From Gammaproteobacteria bacterium (GTDB lineage Bacteria > Pseudomonadota > Gammaproteobacteria > Steroidobacterales > UBA11654), in contig PBDY01000019.1 of NCBI GenBank assembly GCA_002717445.1, positions 1 to 64,000 on the forward strand: a stretch of DNA of 64,000 nucleotides, read 5' to 3'. The notes under the pieces were generated by a model. The model had not been told where the DNA came from, ran no database searches, and saw only the letters and a list, made by a program, of their open reading frames with translations. Positions 17,546 through 25,818 of the stretch are shown in pieces (position 1 is the first letter of the stretch; every line of letters begins with the position of its first letter). The position numbers were made by a program, and so were the translations under genes.

Positions 17546-18139
17546 TCAACTGATTGAATTAACAATATCTTTAATTTCGTCTTGCGTTTTAATACTGAGA
17601 TTGGCTCCAGTATCTCTAAGAGCTATTTGAATTGCTCTTGTAAATGCCTCATCAGCTTGAAAGGTGCCCGTCTCTTGTTCTCCATATCCAGTAATAAACC
17701 AATTATCAATTGATTGGTCCTTGTCATCTAGAATTTGAATATTGTATTTAAACCAAACCGAATATTTTTGATTCGCAGCCATTTGAGGAGTTAGATATTC
17801 AAATTTATCTAAACTGATATCAATACGAATAATTTTTGCAGACTTAGAATCTTCTGATTCAAAATCCACGAGAGAGAAGAATGATGAAAAGACATTTTGA
17901 AAGAGCTTCACTTGCGAGCTTCCGAAATTGATTTCTATGGAGGCTTCATTCCGCTGTACCTTCTCAGGTGAAAATATAAAGTTTTGCAGTTTTTCGTCAA
18001 ACACCAATCTGGCAGAGATGTTCTCATTTTTATTTACAAGCGGTGACGGAATATACGTGTCGATGATTAGGTTTTGGGATCCACAGCCAACCAAGAGTAA
18101 TGCTTGTAGGGCGATAATTTTTTTCACTGCATTATTCAT
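17546..18139 (-). CDS. Putative lipoprotein, YajG-like
   Basis: A 197-residue protein with lipobox LVGC (Cys19) after a short basic start and hydrophobic stretch. The rest alternates strands and ends in a helix, roughly like YajG or ABC-type auxiliary lipoproteins, but the match is weak. It heads the minus-strand run with the next lipoprotein and prc. The envelope location is well supported; the function is not. Confidence 0.7.
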   Translation of the reverse strand: MNNAVKKIIALQALLLVGCGSQNLIIDTYIPSPLVNKNENISARLVFDEKLQNFIFSPEKVQRNEASIEINFGSSQVKLFQNVFSSFFSLVDFESEDSKSAKIIRIDISLDKFEYLTPQMAANQKYSVWFKYNIQILDDKDQSIDNWFITGYGEQETGTFQADEAFTRAIQIALRDTGANLSIKTQDEIKDIVNSIS

Positions 18140-18211
18140 ATGCAGTAACAGTATACGTGCGATTGAAATAATTTAGATGGTGTTTAAAAAAAATAATCGA
18201 AAGAAAAAAGA

Positions 18212-18835
18212 TCAATCGAGCGCATTTTCATTGAATGCTTCAATTGAGTCATCATCTGATTCTGATTCTGCATCCGGCCATATTTTTGTGAACTTTGTTC
18301 CTTCCAAGCTTAACCCTGCGATTAAACCTTTGTGTCCAAAGACAAATCCAACGATCGGATCTTGAGCTTCTGTCGAATCCAGTGAGCCCCCAGCTCCCAT
18401 GTCTAATATGGCAACAGAACCATCCACGCCCACTTGCCATCCCGAACTATATATGAAGTCATCCATGGCTTCATCGTCATAGAATAAAACGATCAGATCC
18501 TTGGAGCCAATACCTAACTGAAGTCCGAGGGAACCGCTGAAGGCTCTGTAATATTGAACTTTTATATTATCCACCACCAATGCACCTTCCCCGTATTCAA
18601 TGCCCAATACCAATCCGGCTTTGATCATTTTTGGGATAACCAAGATTCCTCTAGCACCATCAAGATACGTTTGCGCACCCTGAATTTCATTGGTAAAACG
18701 GTCAATGGCGCTTTCGATGGATGCATCGATTTCAGAGCTGCTTTTAGCATTGATATTTATTCCGAAGAGCATGATGAAAAGATATAGACATCCCAATGAC
18801 TTCGTATAAATATTTTTATGATGGTATGGTCTCAT
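18212..18835 (-). CDS. SYLF-domain (Ysc84-like) exported protein
   Basis: A 207-residue protein with an N-terminal hydrophobic signal (about residues 13-30) and a SYLF/DUF500 domain. Typical segments are ARGILVIPKMIKAGLVLG, then the strand-rich QYYRAFSGSLGLQLGIGSKD and a late HKGLIAGLSLEG. The domain binds lipids in eukaryotes; bacterial members are periplasmic and mostly uncharacterised. The C-terminus is acidic. Two bases separate its start from the aguB stop, suggesting cotranscription with aguA-aguB. Confidence 0.85.
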   Translation of the reverse strand: MRPYHHKNIYTKSLGCLYLFIMLFGININAKSSSEIDASIESAIDRFTNEIQGAQTYLDGARGILVIPKMIKAGLVLGIEYGEGALVVDNIKVQYYRAFSGSLGLQLGIGSKDLIVLFYDDEAMDDFIYSSGWQVGVDGSVAILDMGAGGSLDSTEAQDPIVGFVFGHKGLIAGLSLEGTKFTKIWPDAESESDDDSIEAFNENALD

Positions 18836-18837
18836 TT

Positions 18838-19698
18838 TCAGTCCTTTAATATGTCTTTATATAAATCCGTTCTTCTGTCTCTGAAGAATCCCCATGATGA
18901 ACGATGTTCCTGAATTGAGTCAAGATCAAATTCGTGAATAATATATTCTTCTTTATCTCTGGAACACTCTTTCACTTTTGCACCTGTACCATCTGTAATA
19001 AATGAAGAGCCATAAAACGTCATTGAGAATCTTTCATTTTTCTCTGATCCGATCCGATTTGATGCTATAACTGGGAGTGTGTTCGCAGCCGAATGTCCTT
19101 GCATAACCAGCTGCCAGGAATCTCTGGAATCAAATTCAGGTGTATCTGGTTCGCTGCCTATTGCAGTCGGATAAAAAAGGAGTTCAGCACCATTAAGTGC
19201 CATAATCCTTGCTGCTTCAGGGAACCATTGATCCCAGCAAATACCTACACCAATTTTCGCATAGCGTGTTTCGAAGACTTTGAATCCAGTATTTCCTGGA
19301 TGGAAATAAAATTTTTCTTCATATCCAGGCCCATCTGGAATATGTGACTTCCTGTAAGGTGTGCTGATACTCCCATCTGCATCAATTACTGAGAGTGAAT
19401 TGTAAAAAGTATTATTGTCTTTTTCGAAAAAACTAATTGGAAGGACAACAGATAACTCTTTTGCAAGTCCTGCCATTTCATCTAGAAGTGGATTGTTTTC
19501 AAATGGTTTAGCCATATTGAACTCTTCCGGCTTATTCAGACAACAAAAGTAAACGGATTCAAATAACTCTTGTATTAAGATTATTTGTGCTCCTTTACTA
19601 GCGGCCTGAGTAATGAGTTTCTTTGCATTTGTGATATTTGCTTCAGAATCTCTGGTACAAGACATCTGAGTTGCTGCTACGGTGACTGTTTTGCTCAT
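18838..19698 (-). CDS. aguB: N-carbamoylputrescine amidase
   Basis: A 286-residue nitrilase-family enzyme that turns N-carbamoylputrescine into putrescine, CO2 and ammonia. The Glu-Lys-Cys triad is visible as Glu44 (QELFE), Lys117 (YRKSHIPDG) and Cys154 (GICWDQWFPE). It lies 13 bases after aguA in the same direction, giving the full agmatine-to-putrescine route. Length matches the family. Confidence 0.95.
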   Translation of the reverse strand: MSKTVTVAATQMSCTRDSEANITNAKKLITQAASKGAQIILIQELFESVYFCCLNKPEEFNMAKPFENNPLLDEMAGLAKELSVVLPISFFEKDNNTFYNSLSVIDADGSISTPYRKSHIPDGPGYEEKFYFHPGNTGFKVFETRYAKIGVGICWDQWFPEAARIMALNGAELLFYPTAIGSEPDTPEFDSRDSWQLVMQGHSAANTLPVIASNRIGSEKNERFSMTFYGSSFITDGTGAKVKECSRDKEEYIIHEFDLDSIQEHRSSWGFFRDRRTDLYKDILKD

Positions 19699-19711
19699 AA
19701 TGGTATTTGAT

Positions 19712-20743
19712 TCATGTGATCAGTGGTTGTTGTTGTGTTATACAGTGCACGCATCCGCCGCCTTCTACAATTGGTCTACCCGGCACTGTTACTACACGTT
19801 TATTCTTAAATACATTTTGGATCTTTTCAATAGCATCGTCATCTTTAGCATCATTAAAAACAGGCATGACAATTCCGTTATTTGCAATATAAAAATTGAT
19901 GTATGACATTGGCAGTCTTTTACCTAAAAAGGAGTCGTAAGAAGGTTGGTCAATTTTCACGATCTCATAAGCTTTTCGTTTGATATCTTTAGCATTCTTT
20001 AATCGGCTTAAATTTTCCTTAAGCCTTTCGTGGTTGCTGTCCTCAGGATTGTCCTCATTCAAAGCAATAATGATACCGCCAGGTGCGAAACAGGCAAGGT
20101 TATCTATATGCCCTCCTGTGTCGTCATATTCAAGTGCTGCAATAAGCCATATAAAATTATCCACTCCAAGGTAATTGGATAGAATTTTTTCAGCATCTTT
20201 CTTATTAAGGCCTGGGTTTCTGTTTGTGTCTAAGAGTACATCTTCTGTAATCATCAATGTCCCCTTACCATCGGTGTGAATTCCTCCACCTTCCAAAATA
20301 ATGGGTGCATCGAAATATTTTGCTGACGTTAGATTGATGACCTGTTTAGCAACATTCTGATCATTTAAAAAATCAGGTCCTAGTAATTCACCATAATTGT
20401 TAAACTCCCAGTCTACGCCTCCGAGATTCTTGCCATCAGTTATGAAAGTAGGGCCGGTATCTCTACACCAGCTGTCATCAATCTGAAGATTATAAAGTCC
20501 AACGGATTGATCGATTAGATTTTTGCATTCTTCAGTATCTGAATCATTTGCAATGATCGTGATATTTTCAAAACGAGAAATTGCATTTGCAGCAGCAGCA
20601 TAGCCCATTCGCATTCTACTGGTATCGGGGTAGCGGTCTAAATCTAGTCCTGTTGGCCACATCATCCAGCATTGTTGGTGAACTTCCCATTCAGCTGGCA
20701 TCCAAAAACCCAAGTCTTTAGGATATTTTTTGAATTCATTCAT
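19712..20743 (-). CDS. aguA: Agmatine deiminase
   Basis: A 343-residue enzyme of the peptidyl-arginine deiminase family that makes N-carbamoylputrescine from agmatine. Visible are WCRDTGPTF, GGGIHTDGKGT, the DDTGGHIDN segment with catalytic His, and the C-terminal GGGCVHCITQQQP with Cys334 as the likely nucleophile. It is the first gene of the aguA-aguB pair. Its start is 15 bases from the tmRNA 3' end, so tmRNA transcription may run into it. Confidence 0.96.
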   Translation of the reverse strand: MNEFKKYPKDLGFWMPAEWEVHQQCWMMWPTGLDLDRYPDTSRMRMGYAAAANAISRFENITIIANDSDTEECKNLIDQSVGLYNLQIDDSWCRDTGPTFITDGKNLGGVDWEFNNYGELLGPDFLNDQNVAKQVINLTSAKYFDAPIILEGGGIHTDGKGTLMITEDVLLDTNRNPGLNKKDAEKILSNYLGVDNFIWLIAALEYDDTGGHIDNLACFAPGGIIIALNEDNPEDSNHERLKENLSRLKNAKDIKRKAYEIVKIDQPSYDSFLGKRLPMSYINFYIANNGIVMPVFNDAKDDDAIEKIQNVFKNKRVVTVPGRPIVEGGGCVHCITQQQPLIT

Positions 20744-20758
20744 TTTTATAAGAATCTG

Positions 20759-21107
20759 TGGAGGCGGCGGGAATCGAACCCGCGTCCGCTAGCTATCCAT
20801 ATTATGATCTACATGCTTATCACTTTCTTTAGTTTTATATTTAAAGCACCGAAAGGAAGGTATCTTTAAACACGAGCTCTTATTTTTATTTAATCAAGAC
20901 GATTAGAGCAAATTGTCTTGACGAACTTGGATAATCGTCATTGATAAAGTCCTCCAAGTGAGATTCCATCAATGCCAGCTGGTTTATGCAGCTAGAGCGT
21001 AGTTGTTATTATTTGCAACTAAATTTTATTCAGATTTATTAACGAGAACTCTGAATCTCGACATGCACATAAAACTTCAACACCAACGTCGAAACCTTTG
21101 CGCCCCC
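20759..21107 (-). ncRNA. ssrA: Transfer-messenger RNA
   Basis: A tmRNA of about 349 nt. The 5' end GGGGGCGCAAAGG pairs with the 3' end (CGCCTCC) to form the acceptor stem, and the T-arm GGTTCGATTCC is present. The open frame at 21016..20984 (GCA to TAA) encodes the tag ANNNNYALAA, ending in the usual YALAA protease signal. After the discriminator A (20759) the genome reads CAG, so the CCA end is not encoded. smpB lies about 1.1 kb upstream on the same strand. The 421-base gap between protein genes here is filled by this RNA. Confidence 0.96.
20984..21016 (-). other. tmRNA tag-peptide reading frame
   Basis: Resume codon GCA, then AAT AAT AAC AAC TAC GCT CTA GCT GCA TAA gives ANNNNYALAA. E. 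coli has ANDENYALAA. The four-Asn run replaces the N-D-E-N segment, while the C-terminal LAA seen by ClpXP is kept. Confidence 0.93.
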
Positions 21108-21164
21108 TATATTTAAAAAATCGAATACTATCCTAATGGAATAATGGGAATGAATAAAGTGATT

Positions 21165-22190
21165 CTATTCAATCTGTTTGTTGACTGATTCCTTAATCCA
21201 TTCAATGTAGTAGGGATGTGTCAGCAAACCTTTGGAATTGAAAACATAATCAAAACCTTCAAAATCCTTTTTAAGCTTTCTTTGGATTCCTTGCCCTGAC
21301 ATCAAATTAGAAACCATCAAGACGCGTTTGCCATCGTCTTCTGACATTTTCATGAATGTTTTAATGTCTTCTATATTTCTATTTCTTATCTCCTTTGGGG
21401 CATCATCCTGCAAGGTAAACGCCTTTATCGAATGAATGGAAGTGTATTTTTTGATGTATTGCCCGATATTATTCATTAGCTTCAATTCAATCTCATTGTC
21501 GCCTTCATCAATGGGACCATGTGCAATGATGATCAATGCTTCATTTGTAGGATCTGAGCTGATCTCATTGGTGTAATCCAATATTATTTTCTTGGCATAT
21601 AAATGATCGCTGATTGGATCAAGCATTATGATTTTTTCATTGTTTATTCTTTCAACGTCAGAATATGCATAATTGTCTTCAAGTTTAAAAATGTAATTCC
21701 ATTGTCTTACGAGAGTATTGTGAGGGCTACTGCTCACTGGAACAACGAAGATCTTCTCAACATTGTTGAGGATCATTTCGTTTACAGAACAAACCACATG
21801 GGATGATGTCATCATGCTCATGCCTATTGATAGAGTTGTTTGGTACTTTTTTGATAAATCCTGGACGCTATTGAATAAATCAAGATCACCGCCCGGCCCA
21901 TAACCATGTGCCATGATTAATACCCCATTTTTGGTCGAGCCTTCTGCTGATACAGGCCAATAATAATTTGGTCCCATCATTTTCATCATTCCCTTAATCT
22001 GGGCATTGCCCATAGTTCCCAAACCAGGCAATGATGTTCTTAGCTGGTCATAATTTCTATCCATATTGTGCTGCATCGTAGTCGGATAACGTTTTCCCAA
22101 TTCATCTTCAGAAACGTCACATTGACTCTTATTCATTGCTTGAATTGGGAATGAAAAGATGGTCAGAAATATCAGTAGGTATTTATTCAT
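21165..22190 (-). CDS. Exported protein with two CbiX/SirB-like chelatase-fold domains
   Basis: A 341-residue protein with a signal peptide (residues 1-18, cut after FPIQA). Two halves each carry a strand then AHG: LIMAHGYGPGG near 91-101 and IIAHGPIDEGDN near 221-232. These resemble the metal-site strand-loop of CbiX/SirB cobalt or sirohydrochlorin chelatases (HGSR type). Cytosolic chelatases have no signal, so this may be a periplasmic metal or tetrapyrrole protein; no biosynthesis genes are near. It sits between ssrA and smpB. The fold assignment is tentative. Confidence 0.6.
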   Translation of the reverse strand: MNKYLLIFLTIFSFPIQAMNKSQCDVSEDELGKRYPTTMQHNMDRNYDQLRTSLPGLGTMGNAQIKGMMKMMGPNYYWPVSAEGSTKNGVLIMAHGYGPGGDLDLFNSVQDLSKKYQTTLSIGMSMMTSSHVVCSVNEMILNNVEKIFVVPVSSSPHNTLVRQWNYIFKLEDNYAYSDVERINNEKIIMLDPISDHLYAKKIILDYTNEISSDPTNEALIIIAHGPIDEGDNEIELKLMNNIGQYIKKYTSIHSIKAFTLQDDAPKEIRNRNIEDIKTFMKMSEDDGKRVLMVSNLMSGQGIQRKLKKDFEGFDYVFNSKGLLTHPYYIEWIKESVNKQIE

Positions 22191-22220
22191 AGAATTATCT
22201 TACTTAAGCATAAACGCTTC

Positions 22221-22673
22221 TTATCTGTTCAGTTTTTTTAATCGGTCTGCTTGGCGTTTCCAGTCCCGTTCCTTGATCAGGGATCGTTTATCTTGTTTCT
22301 TTCTTCCTTTTGCAAGCCCAATAGAGACTTTTACATTACCATTCTTCCAATACATTGATAATGGTATCAATGTATGGCCTTTTTCATTAATCAACGTGCT
22401 AATTTTATTGATTTCTTTGCGATGCATGAGTAACTTTCTGGTGCGTGTTGACTCAGATTCATCGATGATATTTGAGCTGGCAAGAGGTGATATGTGAGCA
22501 CCAATTAGAAGCAGTTCAGAACCTTTAATTGTTGCATAACTTTCTTTGATATTTCCCCTGTTAGCCCTCAAGGATTTAACTTCCCAGCCTTTGAGTGAGA
22601 TTCCAGACTCGTATTCATCAATAATGAAGAAGTCAAAGCGAGCTTTTTTATTGTTAACGATTGTGTTTGCCAT
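22221..22673 (-). CDS. smpB: SsrA-binding protein
   Basis: A 150-residue small basic protein that carries tmRNA to stalled ribosomes. The start MANTIVNNKKARFDF, the central GWEVKSLRANRGNIKESY and the basic tail GRKKQDKR followed by KERDWKRQ are family hallmarks. ssrA lies downstream on the same strand with the CbiX-like gene between them. It is divergent from the sodium symporter gene at 22727. Confidence 0.97.
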   Translation of the reverse strand: MANTIVNNKKARFDFFIIDEYESGISLKGWEVKSLRANRGNIKESYATIKGSELLLIGAHISPLASSNIIDESESTRTRKLLMHRKEINKISTLINEKGHTLIPLSMYWKNGNVKVSIGLAKGRKKQDKRSLIKERDWKRQADRLKKLNR

Positions 22674-22726
22674 AGTCAGCTAAATGCATTATTTTTATGA
22701 TTTCATATGCATATCATCTTCGATAA

Positions 22727-24103
22727 ATGAATAATCATCAAGGCAATCAGGAGCGAACCTCACTTCATGGTCAATGGTCTTCAAGACTGACATTCATTCT
22801 TGCAGTCACTGGCTCCGCTATTGGTTTGGGAAATATATGGAAGTTTCCTTACATCGCAGGGGAGAATGGAGGAGGGGCTTTTGTTTTAATATATTTGGTC
22901 TGCATTTTCCTAATCGGATTTCCAATCATGGTTTCTGAGCTCATGCTTGGGAGAAAGGGAAGGAGAAATCCCATCACATCAATGAAAATTCTTGGACAAG
23001 AAGAACATGGAAATCAAAATTGGAAATGGGTTGGTTTGATAGGGTTGACGGCTGGATTTATCATTTTGTCATACTACAGCGTAATTGCCGGCTGGACTTT
23101 GCATTATTTTAAAATGTCTTTATTGGGGGAATTATCAAATCTAGATAATGAGTCTGCACAGTCTATTTTTAACGAATTAACGTCTTCTGCAGCAACCCAG
23201 TTAATTTATCACACCGCATTCATGGCAATCACCATTGCAATCATTGCTAAAGGCATTAAAGAGGGACTTGAGCGGGCTGTAAAGCTCATGATGCCTGGAC
23301 TACTAATTATTTTGGTTATTTTGCTCTTCTATTCAATCTCTCAAGGAGATTTTATGGCAGGAGTGAACTTTCTACTAAAGCCTGATTTTTCAAAGGTAAC
23401 GTCACAAAGCATACTCGCAGCCATGGGACAAGCATTCTTTACATTGAGTCTAGGAATGGGTTGTATCGTGATGTATGGAGCTTATTTACCAAAAAATGAA
23501 TCCATCATTGGAACAACCACAACAATAATATTCTGCGATACACTCATCGCGCTATTGGCCGGCTTGGTAATTTTTCCCATTGTTTTTCAGTTTGGACTTA
23601 AGCCGACCGACGGTCCTGGATTGATATTTCTAACCCTACCACTTGCATTCAGTGAGATTTCAGGCGGTTATGTATTTTCTGGTTTATTTTTTATACTCTT
23701 GGCGTTTGCTGCTATCACCTCAGCATTGAGTTTACTTGAACCATCTGTTGCTTGGATGATTGAAAATAAAAACTATACGAGGGGAAAATCCGCACTAATC
23801 ATCGGAGTTTTGATATGGTTACTCGGATTATTATCCATTTTCTCATTCAATCTACTCTCCGGCCTTAGCTTCTGGAAAGGGACTCTGTTTGATAACCTTG
23901 ACTACCTATCAAGCAATATCTTGCTCCCTATGAGTGGACTGTTGTTTACAATTTTTGCAAGCTGGATCATGAAGAGGAAGCATTCTTTAGAAGAGTTATC
24001 CGATGTTTCGCGCCGCGTTTATAGCCTATGGAGATTTAGTGCGAGATACATTGCTCCAGTAGGGGTGATTTTAGTGTTTCTAAACGCAATTGGTATTATC
24101 TGA
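22727..24103 (+). CDS. Sodium-dependent transporter, NSS (SNF) family
   Basis: A 458-residue inner-membrane symporter of the LeuT/MhsT type. The helix-1 sequence GSAIGLGNIWKFPY near residues 30-43, with the unwound Gly-rich sodium and substrate site, is diagnostic. The length fits the roughly 11-helix bacterial members. The usual substrates are amino acids or other small amines. It lies between smpB and ratA, which are commonly neighbours, so it looks inserted here. Confidence 0.9.
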   Translation: MNNHQGNQERTSLHGQWSSRLTFILAVTGSAIGLGNIWKFPYIAGENGGGAFVLIYLVCIFLIGFPIMVSELMLGRKGRRNPITSMKILGQEEHGNQNWKWVGLIGLTAGFIILSYYSVIAGWTLHYFKMSLLGELSNLDNESAQSIFNELTSSAATQLIYHTAFMAITIAIIAKGIKEGLERAVKLMMPGLLIILVILLFYSISQGDFMAGVNFLLKPDFSKVTSQSILAAMGQAFFTLSLGMGCIVMYGAYLPKNESIIGTTTTIIFCDTLIALLAGLVIFPIVFQFGLKPTDGPGLIFLTLPLAFSEISGGYVFSGLFFILLAFAAITSALSLLEPSVAWMIENKNYTRGKSALIIGVLIWLLGLLSIFSFNLLSGLSFWKGTLFDNLDYLSSNILLPMSGLLFTIFASWIMKRKHSLEELSDVSRRVYSLWRFSARYIAPVGVILVFLNAIGII

Positions 24104-24104
24104 T

Positions 24105-24527
24105 TTGAAAAAATACTCGAGAACGTTCCCGATTTATCAGCCCGTTGATGACGTCTTTAATATACTTAACGATATTGATGGCTATGACTCATTCATACCA
24201 TTCTGTACTCACTCAAGAATCATTGATGAAAGGGACGATAAAATTACAGCATCACTGAGACTATCCTTTATGGGTACAAGCACTGAATTCATCACCGAAA
24301 ATAAATTTAAGACAAATGAATACATCGATATGCATTTAGTAAAAGGTCCATTTAGCTCATTTAAAGCATGTTGGCTTTTCATGCCTATCAATGAACAAGA
24401 AACGCAATTGACATTTAAAATGTCTTACTCAATTAGTAACCCAATCACTGAAGTGCTATTTTCAAAGAATATCAATCTGGTAAGCCAAAGAATTGTTGAG
24501 GCTTTTAAAAAAAAGATCGAAGCCTGA
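24105..24527 (+). CDS. ratA: RatA / COQ10-like START-domain protein
   Basis: About 140 residues of the polyketide cyclase/START fold, like E. coli RatA (YfjG) and Coq10. The start of the domain (RTFPIYQPVDDVFNILNDIDGYDSFIPFCTHSRI in nature; key YDSFIPFC) and VKGPFSSFKACW correspond well to the E. coli protein. RatA has been reported to block ribosome subunit joining; Coq10 binds quinone. I prefer TTG 24105 just after the NSS stop; TTG 24090 is another choice and overlaps it by 14 bases. It is next to bamE, the usual arrangement. Confidence 0.85.
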   Translation: MKKYSRTFPIYQPVDDVFNILNDIDGYDSFIPFCTHSRIIDERDDKITASLRLSFMGTSTEFITENKFKTNEYIDMHLVKGPFSSFKACWLFMPINEQETQLTFKMSYSISNPITEVLFSKNINLVSQRIVEAFKKKIEA

Positions 24528-24531
24528 TTGA

Positions 24532-24867
24532 TTAAATTTCTGGCCTAGTCAATACGTCTTTCTCAATCTTTGTCACTTTCTCATCATCGAAGTAGACCAC
24601 AAGCCAGTATCGTTGATCTTTGCTGGATGGGTCGGCATTCATCCTGTTCTGATATAGATAGATATAATCCCAGCGATCAGTTTGATATGGATTGCCCATG
24701 ACTGGTCCGCCTAGTAAATAACGAATCTGGCTTTTTGTCATTCCAACTTCAACTCTATCAATGTTTTCAATCTTGAGTAGATTTCCTTGCTGAAGATCTG
24801 GACGATAAACACAAGACGTGACTATAAGGCAGATTACGATTAATTTTACTAAATAATTCTTATGCAT
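24532..24867 (-). CDS. bamE: Outer-membrane assembly lipoprotein BamE
   Basis: A 111-residue lipoprotein of the BAM complex that folds outer-membrane proteins. Lipobox VTSC has Cys19, then YRPDLQQGN, and the GMTKSQIRYLLGGP segment is the SmpA/OmlA hallmark. Its start overlaps the nadK end by 8 bases; it is convergent with ratA. Confidence 0.96.
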   Translation of the reverse strand: MHKNYLVKLIVICLIVTSCVYRPDLQQGNLLKIENIDRVEVGMTKSQIRYLLGGPVMGNPYQTDRWDYIYLYQNRMNADPSSKDQRYWLVVYFDDEKVTKIEKDVLTRPEI

Positions 24868-25744
24868 TTCTTTTGTCGTGACCCCATAATAATTTTGACC
24901 TCAGTGTTTCATAATAGTCATAGTGGCTTGGATGAATAAATTCAACCGTGTCTTCAGATTGGCAGATCATAATACAATCTCCACTTGAAATCTCAGAAAT
25001 AATCTCACCATCTAAGCTGATTTCTATCATGTCATCGTTTTCATCCGTAAATTCAAGTTTGATAATGCAGTCAGAAGAAACAACCATGGGTCTATTGGTC
25101 AGTGTGTGTGGAGCAATTGGAACCAGTAAGAAGGTATCAGAGCTTGGATTTATTATTGGACCACCGCAACTCAAAGAGTATGCTGTAGAGCCAGTTGGAG
25201 TGGAGACAATATAGCCATCTCCTTCATTTGAATTTACATACTTACCATTGATTGTCGTTCGAACATTGATCATTCGCCCAGTTTTTGTTTTGTTGATAAC
25301 TAAATCATTGATTGCATGCCCGATGAATCGTTCATTTTGATTATTGACCACTGATACATTCAAGAGCATTCTCGATTCAGTTTGATAGTCACCTTGGATG
25401 ATTTCTTTCAGCGCATGAGAAACAAGATCTGGATTGATGTCAGTCAAGAAGCCCAATCGACCTTTATTTATCCCCGTGATTGGAACACTGTATTTACTAG
25501 CCAGTTTCGATGACTGAAGCATTGTCCCATCGCCACCAATGGAAACAATCATGTCCATATCGATTATGTTTTGTTCCTCAATCGACTGGATATTGGAAAT
25601 CTCAACTTGATCACTCGACTGAGAGTAGAAGAAGAACTCAAGACTCTGATCTTTAAATGAATCAGAAAGGTCTGCTATAAGCTCACTCAGATACTCATCT
25701 TTTAGAGAACCTGTAAATAGTATTTTATTAATTGAGACAATCAT
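24860..25744 (-). CDS. nadK: NAD kinase
   Basis: A 294-residue kinase that phosphorylates NAD to NADP. GGDGT near residues 70-74 is the nucleotide site and NEGDGYIVSTPTGSTAYSLS is the second family motif. ATG 25744 gives the E. coli length (292); a TTG three codons upstream at 25753 is less likely. It is divergent from hrcA. Confidence 0.97.
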   Translation of the reverse strand: MIVSINKILFTGSLKDEYLSELIADLSDSFKDQSLEFFFYSQSSDQVEISNIQSIEEQNIIDMDMIVSIGGDGTMLQSSKLASKYSVPITGINKGRLGFLTDINPDLVSHALKEIIQGDYQTESRMLLNVSVVNNQNERFIGHAINDLVINKTKTGRMINVRTTINGKYVNSNEGDGYIVSTPTGSTAYSLSCGGPIINPSSDTFLLVPIAPHTLTNRPMVVSSDCIIKLEFTDENDDMIEISLDGEIISEISSGDCIMICQSEDTVEFIHPSHYDYYETLRSKLLWGHDKRNA

Positions 25745-25786
25745 AGAATTCAAATAATTTAATCCATATATAATTTCTGATAAATT

Positions 25787-25800
25787 ATACGATATCGTAT
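25787..25800. promoter_or_regulatory. Perfect 14-bp palindrome before hrcA
   Basis: ATACGATATCGTAT reads the same on both strands and lies 18 bases before the hrcA start, in the 74-base gap between divergent nadK and hrcA. It is not the classical CIRCE repeat (TTAGCACTC-N9-GAGTGCTAA), which I did not find. It could be an operator or chance. Confidence 0.3.
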
Positions 25801-25818
25801 TGAATAAATCTTAGAACT

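Noticed and set aside
20672-20869. Plus-strand open frame with the WRRRESNPRP motif
   Set aside because: This is the well-known false protein from the antisense of a tmRNA/tRNA T-arm; it overlaps ssrA and aguA.
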